From contig JAVTVJ010000049.1 of the NCBI GenBank assembly GCA_034509425.1, forward strand, positions 1,944,001 to 2,008,000: DNA of 64,000 nucleotides. Reading direction: 5' to 3'. This document shows, piece after piece, positions 48,401-62,040 of this stretch; position 1 is the first letter of the stretch; each line of letters starts with the position of its first letter. Origin of the DNA: Eopsaltria australis. Lineage: Eukaryota; Chordata; Aves; Passeriformes; Petroicidae. Under the pieces are notes generated by a model that saw only the letters and a program-made list of their open reading frames with translations, ran no database searches and had not been told where the DNA came from. A program made the translations under genes and the position numbers.

Positions 48401-51400
48401 TTCTAACCATTACTAAAAGGAGCCTAAAAGAAATCAAAATGGGGTTTGATAGCTACCTGGATTTATCTGTACGTTGAACCAGGCATGTATGTCTTCAATT
48501 CTGTTAATTTTTATGTGAAATACTTGGTGTGTATGTATTTTATTTATAAGTACTATACTTTGTTGCATAGTGAGAAAATGGCATGCCAAGATTCTTCTTT
48601 CCTTAAGTTTTAGCCCTTCACATTTCTAGGGAACACAGATAAACAAAAAATTCTTATAAAACCCCATAGATTCTGGTCGTGGAGATTTGGTTGGTAAATT
48701 TTAAATGTCCCTAATATACAGAGTGCAATACCCTGAAATGTCAGTTCTTACATGCCCTTAGTTCCTGTGGGACATTTGAATTTCACATAGAGACTACATT
48801 TTGTTTTTTCTTTTGCTCAGGGTAAACATCCAGACAGCTTGTTCTATGTGCTCCAACCAGTGCTTGCATCAATGAAGTTGTGATGTTTAAATAACAAATC
48901 CTATTTTAAAAAATTACATGCTTTTAGAGTAATTTTGTTAGGTACATTCAACAGAAGTAATAGCACCTAAATTGATAGCATTACTGGTAATTTTATTGTG
49001 GTTTAGAGTTTGGCAAGCCTGTGAATGCTTCTGCCAGCTGGGCTTATAGACCAGGCTGTTTAAAGAACAGTTGCACATAGGAAAAAGCCACTCTTCTTTC
49101 TAAACATTTAATCGTACTTTCTATGAATAGCAAATTTTTTATTATAAGTAACAAGTACAAAATAAAAAAGGCTAATTCTTTCTAGTTTTCCCTTAATTAA
49201 TGCAGCCAGTCTTCCAATGGGTGGAACTTTCACACAACCGTGTGAAAAAAAGAAAATTGAAAATTTTTATTTGGTTGGAAAATCTGCTTTAAAAAATCAC
49301 GAAACAAAATGGCAGAACTAAGAGTTGGGGATTTGTTTGTTTGTTTCTTTGTTTGTTTGTTTGAGGTGGGTTGCAGAGGGGCAAGACTTCAGATTCTCAA
49401 TATTTCAAGTTGGCAGCATCCAGTTAAATTGTTTTGTGAGAGCTGGGAGTTTGCTCGCTGATGAATGCATGCTCTGTACTGTGTGATACCATGCATATAA
49501 AATGGTTTATTGAGCAAAATAAACAATTCTCTGCAGTCTCCATCAGACAACTCTATATTTCTCTGCAGTCCCATAACTGACAGCTATGACCAGCCAAGTA
49601 AACTCTACCTGTGCATTTTCAATGCCTTCTCTCTATTTGGTATAATTTAACTCTAAATGTCTCCTTAGTAGTGCACACCTGTCACTTGTTCTGTTAGTTG
49701 GAATTTTTCGATACTCTAATTATGTGTTGTTACACCCAACGTGTATTTTGCAATAATATTGATCTGTGAAATGTAGGCTGTCATAGACCCTCTGCTTATC
49801 TGCCTATCTCATGTGAAATGGTTATTTCCTAATTAGCATGCATACAATTTTTCTAACTGTTATTTTCAGTTAGTATAGGGAGGACTGAGGTAGTATGTGT
49901 TGTTTCATTGCTGCCTTTAAAGGAAAAAAAGAATCATGCAATTCATTTTCATCATCCAGTTTTCTTATTTTTTCAATGCAAAAGTGGAACTTACAGAAAT
50001 ACAAGGACCCTAATTTTAAAAAGGCTATATCCTCATTTCAGAATTTATTTTGTCCCTGCTAAGTACATCCTTTTAGTTAGCTCTTAACATTGATTTTATG
50101 CTTTTTGTTTACTTGTGTCAAAATGCATAGGAAGAAAATAGTGGATAGCAGAGCTAGCAGAGCCATTGTTATTTCATCCAATATGTCAAACCACCTTTTA
50201 AACTTTAAAATGGTCTTGTTTTTCTGGTACACAGTTATTAACAGGATAAGATTTCTGCAGTCTTCCAGCATCCTTCATTACTGCTAAGTATCCTGAAACT
50301 AAAATGAGTAGAACCTGTACCTTGATGGTTCACACCTGCTCTGCGATTCTGTGCTCATTATTTTCGAATTCTGCACAAGAGTCAATATTCAGATGGAGAT
50401 GAGAGGCTGATTAAAATCGAGGTAATCTTTTTAAGGTATCCAATATAAACAATAGTATGCTGACAGTTACTTGGTAATTTTGTGATAATGAAGTAAATGC
50501 AGAAGTTAAAAAGAGGTGCACAAGGATGAGCATGTTCAAAACTGTTGTGCCATTTCTGTGAGTGCTCTTTCTGTGTCATTTCTTACCACCTTCACCATCC
50601 CCGAGAAGGGATAACTCTTCAAAGAGCTCAGCTTATGACTGGTAAATTTGAAAACATTTTGAAAAAGGGAAAAGTGGTCATATTCCTGAGCTACATCAAG
50701 AAAATTCATAATCAGACAAGTTTCTTGCTTTTAAATGACCTCTTTGGGGAAGCCCACTGAAAAGGGTAATTTTGTTAAAGAGAAACACAGAGTCCGTGTG
50801 AAGAGGAATACTGTGCAGAGCTACAGACACAGTGATGTGCTTTCCTTTATTGCTTTTGAGGTAGCTGTGTAATGGTATCCTGGATTAGTGATAATAGGAA
50901 AATGCCAGCAGGAGACTGGGTCACTGTTCTATTTTCTTTATTCTTTAATGGTATTAGGAAGAAAAGTTTCCATGCAAAAAATTTAACTAATGAGAGAAAC
51001 ACTTGGGTTTTTGTAAGTTTAAACTACACTATGTTTTTCCACTAATGAGATATTAAAATTTTATCACTTCCATTTGACAACCTTCTCAGCATCCTCATGA
51101 ATTAAAATCCAACTCTATTTCTCTAATAAAATTGTTAATTTATGACTATTGTGAACTTCTATAGCATGGATCAATATTTATTTTCTGAATTGGCATCCCA
51201 CTAGACTTATTTAAATAAACAATCTGATAATAGAAAAAATATTTATGTTTCAATTGAGTAAGAAGCTGCTTGAGTCTTACTGTTGTATTTTGAGAATTTG
51301 AAGACTCCAATGAAGACTTAAAGAGACTCAGGCCTGCCTAAGGCAATGAGTAATGGTTTTTATGGTTTTCAGTCAAGGAATTCAGCATGAGGAGTACAAA

Positions 51401-51603
51401 CATTTCAGTTATTCCAGTCACTAAGAGAACAGTTAAGTCTTTGAGCAGCTCACTGTTCTTGGCTCCTAAAAGCAGATTATTTAGACCAGTTTTGGACACT
51501 TTTAATCACAGACTATGCAGAGAGTCGAACTATGTCATGACACTGCAAGATCTGACACTGACTGTGATTCATTGCCTGCATGGAAGTGTCTAGGACCATG
51601 TGA
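45449..51603. other. Unique AT-rich sequence, no gene recognised
   Basis: About 6 kb. A 114-codon plus frame (47643-47987) has somewhat protein-like composition and is discussed among the findings. GATA-type sites cluster at 47175-47226. One (TTTG)n tract is listed separately. No transposon was recognised. Confidence 0.5.
49332..49364. repeat. (TTTG)n microsatellite, imperfect
   Basis: TTTG units with one TTTC interruption. Confidence 0.9.
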
Positions 51604-51828
51604 AGATGCCCTCAGGGTATCCAAGACCTCTGTGAAGAACTGGGAAATATGACACATGATGAATGGGAGACCCTTGCTCATCTAGCATGTCACCTGAAGG
51701 CCAAACCAAAAGCCCTAAAGTGTCTGAAAGGGCACTAGATGCCTGTGCACGGGCAAGTGTATCAACCCCTCCAGACAGAGTTCAAGAACAAACAACTCGC
51801 TGTTCTTATTGGAGCCCTAAGTGGATAG
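51604..51828 (+). pseudogene. Unrecognised decayed coding-like stretch
   Basis: One plus-strand frame is open from just after a TGA (51601-51603) to a TAG at 51826-51828, broken only by a TAG at 51736-51738. Its product looks protein-like: helix-forming and charged, including EELGNMTHDEWETLAHLACH, then after the internal stop a second part rich in Q, L and K. Local composition is richer in G and C than the flanks. I do not recognise the family. A retroviral gag remnant is possible, given the LTR-like insert 220 bp to the right, but that insert reads in the opposite orientation. A chance frame is the main alternative. Confidence 0.25.
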
Positions 51829-52046
51829 ATAGTGTCAGTGTGTTTTGAAAATTTTGTTTTCATGCTTCCTTGCCTACGTTTTCCTTTCCAAGCTTTCTTC
51901 TCATTATTGATCCTTTTTAAGTTTTAGGGATTTTAGGGTTTTGGTTCCTTTTTTATTTTTTTTTGATGTGGCATTTTATCTTGGCAGATGTAAAGATACA
52001 TACTAGGTTAAGTCTAAAACATTTGTTTTCCTATATTTCACATTGA

Positions 52047-52417
52047 TGCCTTTTTCTGGTCTTAGGAAATAAAGGCTCAGACACGGTTAGAGGGTTGGGG
52101 GTCGTTTACCTCGGTATTTTAATAGGATCCCGTTCGATGGCTTCTGCCGTCCAGGTAGAACGCGTCGCAAAAGCCCCATCCCCCCAATCAAGTATACAAT
52201 TAAAGACTCTACACATTAGCATATCTACCAAGAGGGCCCAATAAGGGGCCTGGGTGGGCTAACTTCTAGTTTACAAAATCTGTCCTACTAGGAGACCTTG
52301 AGGGCTCATGAAAACAGGGTGTTTGGTCTTCTAACTCTACGTGGTTTCAGGGGTGTTTAATCTACCGGCCTCCTAAACACCATGAAAGCAGGCTAAACTA
52401 TCACCTAAAGCATCACA
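52047..52417 (-). mobile_element. CpG-rich LTR-like insert, minus orientation
   Basis: This stretch stands out from the AT-rich surroundings. At least 11 CpG dinucleotides lie between 52080 and 52370, including an MluI-type ACGCGT, while the flanks have almost none. Read on the minus strand it has LTR-like order: TGTGATGCTTTAGG near 52417, an AT-rich TATA-like TTAATTGTATACTTG (about 52183-52197), a GC-rich stretch, a variant poly(A) signal ATTAAA (about 52120), then a C-rich U5-like end. The ends (TG...CA at 52047 and 52417) are guesses and no target duplication is evident. No coding sequence is attached. It could also be another kind of young insertion. High CpG retention suggests it is the youngest insertion in the window. 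Confidence 0.5.
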
Positions 52418-53516
52418 AGTATGAATGCTAATACTTGTGAATGTAGGGAACAGTGTAAGAAATATTCAGGAGAAAAGCAGAAAAAATCCTTCAGGCATCA
52501 ACATTTATAAATGTTTTCCAAATTCTGGAAGATAGTTTTGTTGGTTTGTCTATTCATTGAACATGAATGCTGTCCATAATTGTAAAAGGGGAGAGTGCCC
52601 TGTGATTTGTGTTTTCAATGTCTAAGTTAAACAGGCAACATTTATGAGGCAGCTGTTGGATGTAGTCATGACTAACTGCTCAGAAGCACAAGGTAAAAGC
52701 ACTGATCAGAAGAAAATGTTTGATTTACTGCAGGAGAAAGTCACTAAAGGAAACTCAAACATTAGCTGGTGCAGTGGAAGGTTTTATATGGTAATGAATA
52801 GCTCTCCTCCAAATAGGGTCCTTGCCTTCCTACAATGAGCACAGATGGGAAGGCTTTATAGCTAAGGAAGAGCTGATGACACTATCTCCCTAAACTAATG
52901 TTGTTTTCTGATCATGACTTACTATCTTAGTACATTTTCCATAACAGAACATAATTAGAAACCAGTTGCAATAAAAATGTTAGAAATAGAAATATTTTAT
53001 ACCCTCCTCTTTTGCAGATTTTTTTTTTTTCTGACATAATTGAAAAGCACTCATGGTACCGAATTTGGTCTGCATATCTGCAAGAAGAATTTTTAAATCA
53101 GCTGGCTGTCTGGGATAAGGACCTCACATGGGAATTCCATATGAACTGTTGCTTATTAGAGCTTTCCTGATTTCTAGTGTCACTTTTACAGTGTTAGCTG
53201 GTGCCAGCACACAACTGGAGAAATGTTGATTCATGCAAGATTTATGGATTAATCAGTATGAGAATCAGTACCTCAGAAACTCAGAAATGTGTGAAAACTC
53301 TGCTGTTCCAATGGCCACAATTCTCAGACAGGTATTTTGACTGAAATTCTTGTGTGGCTTTTTTTCCTACTGAATGGCTAAGTAGAAAGTGAGAGATTGT
53401 TGCAGAAATAAAAGTGGTTTATATTCAGTGACAGAGAAAGTGGGAAAGCAGGCCATAGGGACAGTTCTAATCTGTCCTGCATGGTTATAGTGAATACATC
53501 CATTTTTGTCTTTCTC

Positions 53517-53533
53517 TTTTTTTTTTTTTTTTT
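53517..53533. repeat. T17 homopolymer
   Basis: An uninterrupted run of 17 T inside a longer CTTT-rich tract (53506-53541). Confidence 0.96.
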
Positions 53534-55069
53534 GTCTTTTGTCCACCAGAAAAAAACAAGCACTTTATCTCTTGTCCAGTAGTTTCCTGATTTAAGTCTC
53601 TCTCCTATGGACCTCTTAAATGCAGATTCAATTAAAACAAATAAATCCCTGTTGGGAATTACCTTGCTTTTCCTTGATTTTGATTTTTAAGTGAAGGTTA
53701 TTACCTTCATCAGTGCAAAATAAGGAAAATGCTAACATGTGATGTATCTAATAATCTGCAAGGGGAACAGATGTGTCTGAAATTTACTCTGTTGTCTGTT
53801 TTCTGCTGTTCAAGGGCTGTGCATAACAAACATAATAAGCATGCAGTTAAGCTGCTTTTTCCTCATGAGAGGAAGGTGAGGATGCTGGAATGTATAAAGG
53901 GTTTCCTTTGCTCTCTCACACATTTCCCAGCACACTTGTGCATCTCCTGTTACCCTTTGCTTCCTACCATCTCCGTGGACTAGATCTGCTGAAAACAATT
54001 GCTTAAGCAAAGAAATATTTATGATTGACAATTCATTTTTCCGCCCTTCTTCAAAATTAAAAGCTTTTTTCTCAGTAGAGAGACATAAGAATATAATTAT
54101 CTTCTTAGAAGAGACTTGCAAAGTGTTGGATCTTTTTCAGAATGGACATTACTTCATTTTAGTCTCAGTGGGAAGAAACAGGACAGTAGCTATCCCACCC
54201 CAAAGTAAGGAGGAGTAGGAAATAGAGACAGTAAAAGACCTTTGGTTAAAAGTCTGAGACTGATGGGGTAAAAAATCCACTTGTACAAAACCATACTAAA
54301 CTAAAAATGTAAGGTGTTCAAATTACTTTAGTGAATATCAAGGAAAAGGATCTTAACTAAGAAAGAAATTTTACTGTATTGAAAGTATATTAATCAGTAT
54401 TGGAAACAAATCTTCTATATGTTCCAATTCCTACACTTATATCTACGTTCTTTTATGGGAGAACTGCCCAAATTCTGACTTTTAAAAACCCAAGCATTTT
54501 CTGAAATTTTAGCCTGTGTTTATATTTTCTGCACTGAAATATAAAGTATAAGAGGCTTGTAAGCACTATGATTGTTGGGATGATCATATGAGTTAAATTA
54601 TTTGGTTGTTTTTGAACTAATTTTCTTTTCTTAGGTTGTTAGAAGCCTGCCTGTTTAAATGCCAATCTAATCCACTGGAGATGGTTTTCATACATGCCAG
54701 GGAGAACTGAAATCCTTGGAACATTGGAGATAAATACAAATTATGTAAGAGATTTTTTAAAGGTTTTAAAGGAACTATTTTCAAACTAATTTTGTTTCTG
54801 AGTAACAATCACTTTGTATTTTCAGAAGATTCATTTATATTCAGGGATACTCAACATAGGTGCTTTAAAACTAGACAAAAGAATGCCTCGATGCATTGCA
54901 AAGATCTGGAATTTTTATTTTAAGCATGAAACTTATCTTACCCTAACCAGAGGAGCCAGAAGCAAAATCCTACTGTAAAACCAAGCGCCCCATCTTTGTG
55001 TGATGCCGGTGTGTTGCTTGCCCCTTGTTTTTACTGAACAGCTGTGTTACGATCCAAAAGCACAAGGGA

Positions 55070-55131
55070 ACCACAGGTCCTCTTTGTGCTAGGCATAGTA
55101 CAAACTCGTAAGAAAAGGGACAGTCCCTGGA
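55070..55131. mobile_element. Remnant of an ancient amniote interspersed repeat
   Basis: 'tttgtgctaggcatagtaca' followed by 'aactcgtaagaaaaggg' and 'acagtccctgg' matches a motif I remember from old dispersed repeats in reptile and bird genomes ('tgtgctaggcactgtacaaa...agaaacagtccctgccc'). The class (SINE or LINE tail) and orientation are not settled. Confidence 0.45.
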
Positions 55132-58100
55132 TGAAGGGTTCAGGTGTGCTCAGCTTTGCATGTGCTTTTGGGGCCTGAAAATCTTTTAAACTTTGTGTTG
55201 TTTACTTGTGTTATCTAATAATATACTGAGGAGTCACTGCTCATTATCTTTTGAGTGAGCCCTTCATTATCTTTCAGACAAACTTTGTGATATAGTAGTA
55301 GCAGCTGCAATACTATGGAAATGCAAATAGCATCTGGAGAACCCTATTTGCTGCCTGATAATCTGGATTCTGGTTTGGTTTTGTGCTTTGTCTTCAAAAC
55401 CTTTCAAAATCTTTTTATTAAAAGACACACTGAGTGTAAAATAACACCACTCAAAGTAGGGCTGTAAATACAACTTGTCCTGTTCTTGGGAAATATTTTT
55501 GTATGATCTTGGTTTCCTTCATTTAAAAAAACCCAAAAACTTAAAAAACAACTTTGGGACAAATATCCTTGATAATGGTGCCTAATGTTTTTCTATGGTA
55601 TGAGAGAAAAATAACGAGGCCACCTCAGGGTCCACGGCATCAGCAGCAGAAGTATTTATAAGGTACCTTTGGTAGTAATCTTTAAAAATTAATTTTTAGT
55701 TCTGTTTTCTTCATCCATACATTGCTGGCAACTAAAACCTGAGGTCTGGGGTAATAACTGCTATCCTACGCTGACCAGCCCCTTAAAGTAAGAGAGCTTT
55801 TCCATATACAAAGTCTTGGGGTTGCTACAGTTTTTGATTAATGTTATTACAGTACTTTTATTCTCTTTGTTTTTCCTGATATAATTTTGTTTATTATTTC
55901 ACCTCAGATTTAGCTTAATAGGACTTAATGCAGCTTGCATGTAACACATCCTTGTCAAGTAAAGAAAGGTCAGGACTTTTCACATACAGACAGATGATAT
56001 GAGTACCTGCCCGAAACACTTATTCATTCAAATTGCTTGGGAATATAGTGAAAAGAGAATATCAGCTCAGATCTAGTTTAGACACTAGACAGATTCTGAT
56101 CTGGGTTAAAACGTGTGCTTGAAACTAGTGTCAGTGGCACTTAGCTCAGATTTATAGCCATGTAATTGAGAAAGTCATCTGATCCTCTGCGGCTGGCCTG
56201 TCCCCTAAGATTTCCTTAATTTGTCTCATGCATCACAAAGATTGTCCCTGTTGCCACATATATAAGCTGTTAGATACATCTCTCTCTTTGATCAGTTATG
56301 TTTGCCGTTTTCGTATCAATCTTTACTAGTCCAACCCTGCTCATTGCTTTAGCTTATCTTAAAATTTTTCAATGCCTGTCAGACCAAGTGAAAGAAATAT
56401 CAGGATATTTTCATCTGACCCTTTCAGATTTGAGTGCCTATATTCATCACTGCTAAAAAAATGTATGGGTTGAATTATTATTGTTGTTACCATTCCCATG
56501 TTCACACTGACAAGGAATCAGAAGTCTTTGCCAAATAGGGTGGTATGTGAAAGGAGTCCCTCAATGTTGAGAGCCCTGGATCAACATTTCTTTGGTGTCT
56601 GAAGGCTAGGTAAGCTGTGAGGGGAAGGCTGCTCAGCTGTCCAGTCCTTGTTGCCACAGCCTTTTGCTCTGTGCTTTAGTAAATAATTCAGTCAGGTTGG
56701 GAGGGGTTTCCAAATGAGGGATAAATGATCACTTTCCATAATGCCTTTGTAATATCTCTTTTAGCAGTAGGGGTGAGCTAGGCTAGGTCTTGGAAGATGC
56801 TGAACCATCTTTTCCTCTTCTGTCAAACATGTGATATGGGTTTTATTCATCCACTATGATCTTAAAACACTTAGCATAACTATCCTTGTTACAACGAGTT
56901 ACTGGTAAAATTAGTGGAGGAATATAACATTTTCAGACTACAACTCAGTTAACTGAAGATGTGAACTGTCTTCTGGACTGACCATCTCCATTTTAAACCA
57001 GAAGCCTAGAATGACTTGGTTTCTAACCTGAAATACCTTGAATTCTAGAATTCATGTCTCAGTGCTTTGCAGTAAAAAGAGGCTAATATGATATTCCTTC
57101 GTCACATACAAAATGAAGCAAATACTTTTAAATTTGTGGAGACATCCACACATCTAGGATTGATGGAGCTATTTTCCTCAATTTTAGATCAAGTCCTGAA
57201 AGTATTTTCTAACCAAAAGATATTTTGAATATTAATGGTTGTAGAATATTTGAAGATGTAAAACTGAATGAATGATTCTTTCTCTTTTGTTATTTTTGTT
57301 ACTTTTTCTTGTGGAAAAAAGAGGAATTTGCAAGGTGAAGTAATACAAGAGTGGTTTGCAGTACATTGATTTTGCTTTGTGATAAAGGAAGTGCCAAATG
57401 GTTCAGTGCTTCTAGGTGTACATGAGTCACACTTCTGTTCATCTCATTTTGAAGTGAAATGCTCTGGAAATTGAGTATATGAGCAATGCTAGATAGTCAA
57501 GAAGATACTGGTAGAATGAAGTAAGTTGCTTGAAATTAATTATTTGGGAACTGCTTTGCAAAGCAGAACTGAAAAGGAGGTAAAATTTTCAAGTGGCTTA
57601 TTAAAATGTGAGCACATTATATTAATCAGTGAATTAATGATTAACATCCCATTTTATTTTCTTGTAAAGTACAAGATCTGAAAATTAAAGTACACCTATC
57701 TCCAACATACATAACCTTCAAGTGCTTCATCTCTGAAGATGTAGTTCGGTTATTCATTAGGAATTCCATCTACTTTTTAAATTTGACCATTGATTTCACT
57801 GTTTTGAGCTGCCTGATATTCTGAAAGTTGTGTATTTTCCAGCTAAACCTGGATTTGAATCCCACATATGTGTCTTCTCTATTTGTCAATTTGCCTTCAA
57901 AAGAATTTTGGGAGAATAATTTTAATTTCTCATTCAATTTGTTCCTTCTGTCATTTTTTAAGACATCTGAGTCCAACCTAAAAGTAAATTGCACTGAGGT
58001 ATGATCTTTAATAAGACTGAAGTGCCTTAATGTTTGAACAGGGTGCTAGTGTGTTTTAGTGAGATCTGAGGTAACCCACTCTCTTAATGATTTCAGACAC

Positions 58101-61100
58101 TGAATATCAAAGCACACAAAACAAAAACCCTGTTCCTTATTATGCTCTCCTCATGATTTTAGACATAAAATCCCATTTTAAAAAAGTAATTTGGCCTCAA
58201 AGTCATTTGCATTTGTTTTTCCTCAGAATACCTACATGATGTCTACAGTTCAATGTGTATTAAACAGATATATGCTATACATGGTACATATGTTTTTTGT
58301 GGAGGCTTTGTGCTGGAAGGTTAGCAGGGTTGGAGATGTGGGGTGCTCCCATGAGAATCTTGGTATAGCACAATTAACAGGCTCGTGGGGTGCACTGAGT
58401 GTATTTATTCCACAATATTAAAAGTCACGATCAGTGTGAGCTGTACACTGAATAAATTTTTCTCTGTAAAAAACAGTGTGTATCTAGCCATTAAAAGCAC
58501 CCAGCCCCTAGGGTTAAGCAAGCAAGCAGAGCAGGGGATCTCAGCATCAGGGTTTGAGTTTTGCCTTTGCTGCAGACTATTTTGTGCCTCAACCTGTGCT
58601 CGGGTACTAGAATGAATAGAAAAGATCTCTGCTGCATTTTGTCACTTGCATTGTGAAGGTGTCACTTGCAAGCTGAGTTACCAAACAGTTTGGGTGTACA
58701 AATAGTCAGCATTGCCTAAGCCATTAGCCCTCAAGGATGTGTGGCTGTAGAGATGCCATGCTGCAAGGAGTCATGCTGGTGTGCTGTGCTGTGCCCAGCT
58801 CTGGCTTCAGAATCCTATGGTCCATTTGCTACATATTTGCCCTCTGTGGTAAACTGTGCAGTGCAGAGTGGGGCAGTTATCTTCAGGAGAAATCGTTTTA
58901 CTCTGAGTCAAAGTCAAATTGAAGTGAGTGGTGACAGGAGAAACAGTAGGTTCAATCAATAGCCTTCCTGTCTCCCCCTTTCCATACAGGGAATGATTCG
59001 TTGTGTGCCCAGATTCTCTCTGTTTCTCAATTAAGTAGCTATGAATTGAAAACTGGCATCGACTTTTCACAATACTGAAAGGTTTAGATCCCCTTGGGTT
59101 TTCATCCCTCCTGCAACTGAGCACTTCAGCCTTCAAAAATTTGTTTTGGCTTTTGAAGTAGGGATGTCATATCATTTTACAGTAGTGAGTGTTTCTTTCC
59201 ACTTGCAGCTATGTGGAAGTCACCACAGGGACCAAGATTGCTCAAGTGTTCAGCAAGAAAAGCTATATCACGTTCATAAATCTCTAAGTCAAATCTGAAA
59301 TAAAAGTCATGCAGCAAACCGGAAAATGAATTTTATTTTAAATCGAAGCAGGGATCAGCAGATATAGCCTGGGATTTGGAAATGATTAAGTGTAAGATTC
59401 AGATAAGAAGTTTCACCTCTCAAGAAAATATAAAGCAAACATTCTTATTCCTGACCTATGGATCTCTACTGTGTTCAGAATAATAAAATGACTGATTCAA
59501 TCATATATTGATGCAGAAGATCTTGGAGCATTTTTACTGAGACATGAGTCAATAATAGATTTTGTGGTTTTGGCTTTTATTTCCTGGTTAGATAATGTTT
59601 TAGTTTCAGCTCCTCTCCCCCTGAATTGTGAGTCCTACTGGTAGATGTTGAAATGTGCTGAAAGTAGTATTTCACCTTATCCTTGCTTATGTCAATGGGA
59701 ATCTTATGTAAATTGAGATTGCAGTCCTGAAGGTCCAAGTGTGCTGGCTTTATTTCTTGTCTTTTAGACTCATGTTCAGCAAAAAAACTGAGATTCAGAA
59801 GGAAATGTATTGAGCAAAGTATGTAAATCTGATGTCCTAAGTGGGTATAATTAGAAAACTGAATTAATGGTGTTTCTAATTGATTCAATTCAATGTGTAC
59901 TTGCAGTTTTCAGCTTTGAATCCTAGAAAGATTTTCAAAGCCTACTTAATCCTATCTTCCAGAGATTCTTCCCTGCATCAACTATTAACCAGACTTTCCC
60001 TTCATTGTCTTGCCACTCATTACTTGGTTTTGAGGTTTGGATCATGGGTTTCCCTACCATAGTCAAAATGACTTCTAGATCTTTTCCAAATTTAAAAGCC
60101 ACTCTGCTGGTAATGTTGAATCTTGACTAATGGTACAGATAACTTCATTGTGTTTAGCTCTTATTTCTCTTTATTTACTTTGTTGTCTAAAGAAATGACT
60201 GAAATTATGACTTATCATAGCCTGTTGGGTATGGTGAGGTGGTAGGAAAGGTGTTCTGAGCACTAACATATAATCCTAAAATACACCTAAACTCACTATG
60301 CAGGAATTGTGCATCTGCATGAATTCCATTGGACAATTTGAATTTGAAAAAAAACCTGATGGAGAGTAACATTTGCCATTTCCAGGTGATGATGCTCATA
60401 CTTTTGATGTGAAACTTTGCTTCTTTCACTCCACTGGAGAAGTTGATAGACTCTAAGGAGCACTCTCCTTAGTCTGCTGCAAAAGACAGAAATACACAAT
60501 TTAATTATTGATCCCAGTCTCCATCTGCCACTGGAGATTTTCACTGACTAGCCCCTTCTCAAAAGCAAAATGATAAGGAGCGAAGGTTGTATTTGTAGAC
60601 ATATACACACAGACTGCATGGGGAAGCTTATCTCATGGGGAGACAGTTTTTTTGGGAATGGTGTCAAGGTCAGGCATTTTGACCTTTGGGAACAGGCGAC
60701 AAGATTCCTCCCTGTTTATAGGATCCCCATGCTTTTTCAGAATTTCTCCGTGATCTCTCTTCTGCCTTTACTTTTCCTTTTGTGATGAATTCTTATGACT
60801 GGAAACTGCATTTAATCTGCTGTCATGCCCCACTGAAGGAAAGTACAGGAGAGTTTTTAGCTCCTATTTCACCCAGATGCTTGGTGGGCAAAATTCTCCT
60901 TGCTTTGGCATTTTCCTGTGAATTGGAGCAAGGGATGATGCATTTGATATTATTTCCACTAAGCTGTGTAAGATTTAAGACAGAATCACTGAAGCAGTGA
61001 CCTCTGACTCTGATGAAAACTCGTTCAAGTCAAAACTCTCCCCAAGAGCATGATACATAGATTAGCAGATCTGTCAAAGCTGGCTTTAGACTATCTTTGG

Positions 61101-61927
61101 CCTTCCTAAAATTCACTTGTGTGTTATTTACCTTTCATTGACCTATTTTAAGTACGTCTCCACTGAACAATTATACCAGGATATAAAATTCAAGAAATAA
61201 TTATTTTGGTTGTCTTGAGCCTAAATCTAACATCATGAGAATGTAGCTTGGAAACTACTGCTGGTATTTGTGAGATCTAATGTTTTGTCTAGCTGTGTTG
61301 AAATAATTTACTGAAACATTGATGTTTGGGTTTTTTCCTCCAAAATAAAAAGCTAATGTAAAGTAGTATCATAGAAAAGGAAACCAGACAGAGATACTTG
61401 TTTTACCTTAATCTGAAAAGTAATAATACTGAAACATCCTGCTGTATCAATTCTGCTCTTAAGAGACTTAAGCATCTGGAAATGAAGATATGCTTGCTAG
61501 TCCTAAGCTTTTTTAATAGAATTTGGATCCTGGAACTGGGAGGATGTGAAAAAAATGTCCTTACCTTAGCTTCCTGATGAATAAAGCATTTATTATTAAT
61601 TAATTCTTGGGAAAATAATGCTGTAATGATGTCTTGTAAAGATCAAAGGGCATGAATCTTTCAGGTTTCAATTCACATGAAATTTATACATGTACTGAAC
61701 TTTATCTGGAGAAGTAATGCCATGAAACTTAGTACTGAGGTTGGATAGGAAATTCTGAAAGATAATATTTCAAGATAAACTACTGTTTGGATTAAGAAGA
61801 AATAGGAGTATTATCTTAAGCTTTATTTTTCAATGTCCTTCATCAAACTATCAATTTATTACTTTTGCTGCAGGTAGTTTCTTCTTTCATCTATACCCAG
61901 GTACCTCAGGAGGAATGCTGCTGAAAT

Positions 61928-62040
61928 TGGATTGAGCAACCCGGTCTGAAATAAATTTGACTCTCCACTCTGAATGGCAGGTTACACCAGAGGATATCCT
62001 GAAATCCCTTCCAACCTGAATTATTCCACCATTCTGTGTT
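61928..62040 (+). mobile_element. CR1 LINE 3' end, plus strand, diverged
   Basis: 'ggattgagcaacccggtctg' at the left and 'gaaatcccttccaacctgaa' with 'ttattccaccattctgtg' at the right are the two ends of the short CR1 3' UTR; the middle is diverged. Opposite-strand frames of 72 and 90 codons across it are by-products. Confidence 0.77.

Larger units (their letters stand above)
52418..61927. other. Unique AT-rich sequence, no gene recognised
   Basis: About 9.5 kb with stops in all frames, a T12 run at 53019-53030 and the items listed separately. The CpG-containing piece at 55613-55665 ('gaggccacctcagggtccac') may be a fragment of another LTR, with TATA-like ttataaata on its minus strand, but it is too short to name. 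Frames at 53810-54121, 58807-59136 and 59577-59888 (just over 100 codons, minus) show no domain. Confidence 0.5.

Noticed and set aside
55613..55665. Fragment of another LTR on the minus strand
   Set aside because: Contains CpGs and a TATA-like motif, but it is too short and lacks a poly(A) signal or defined ends.
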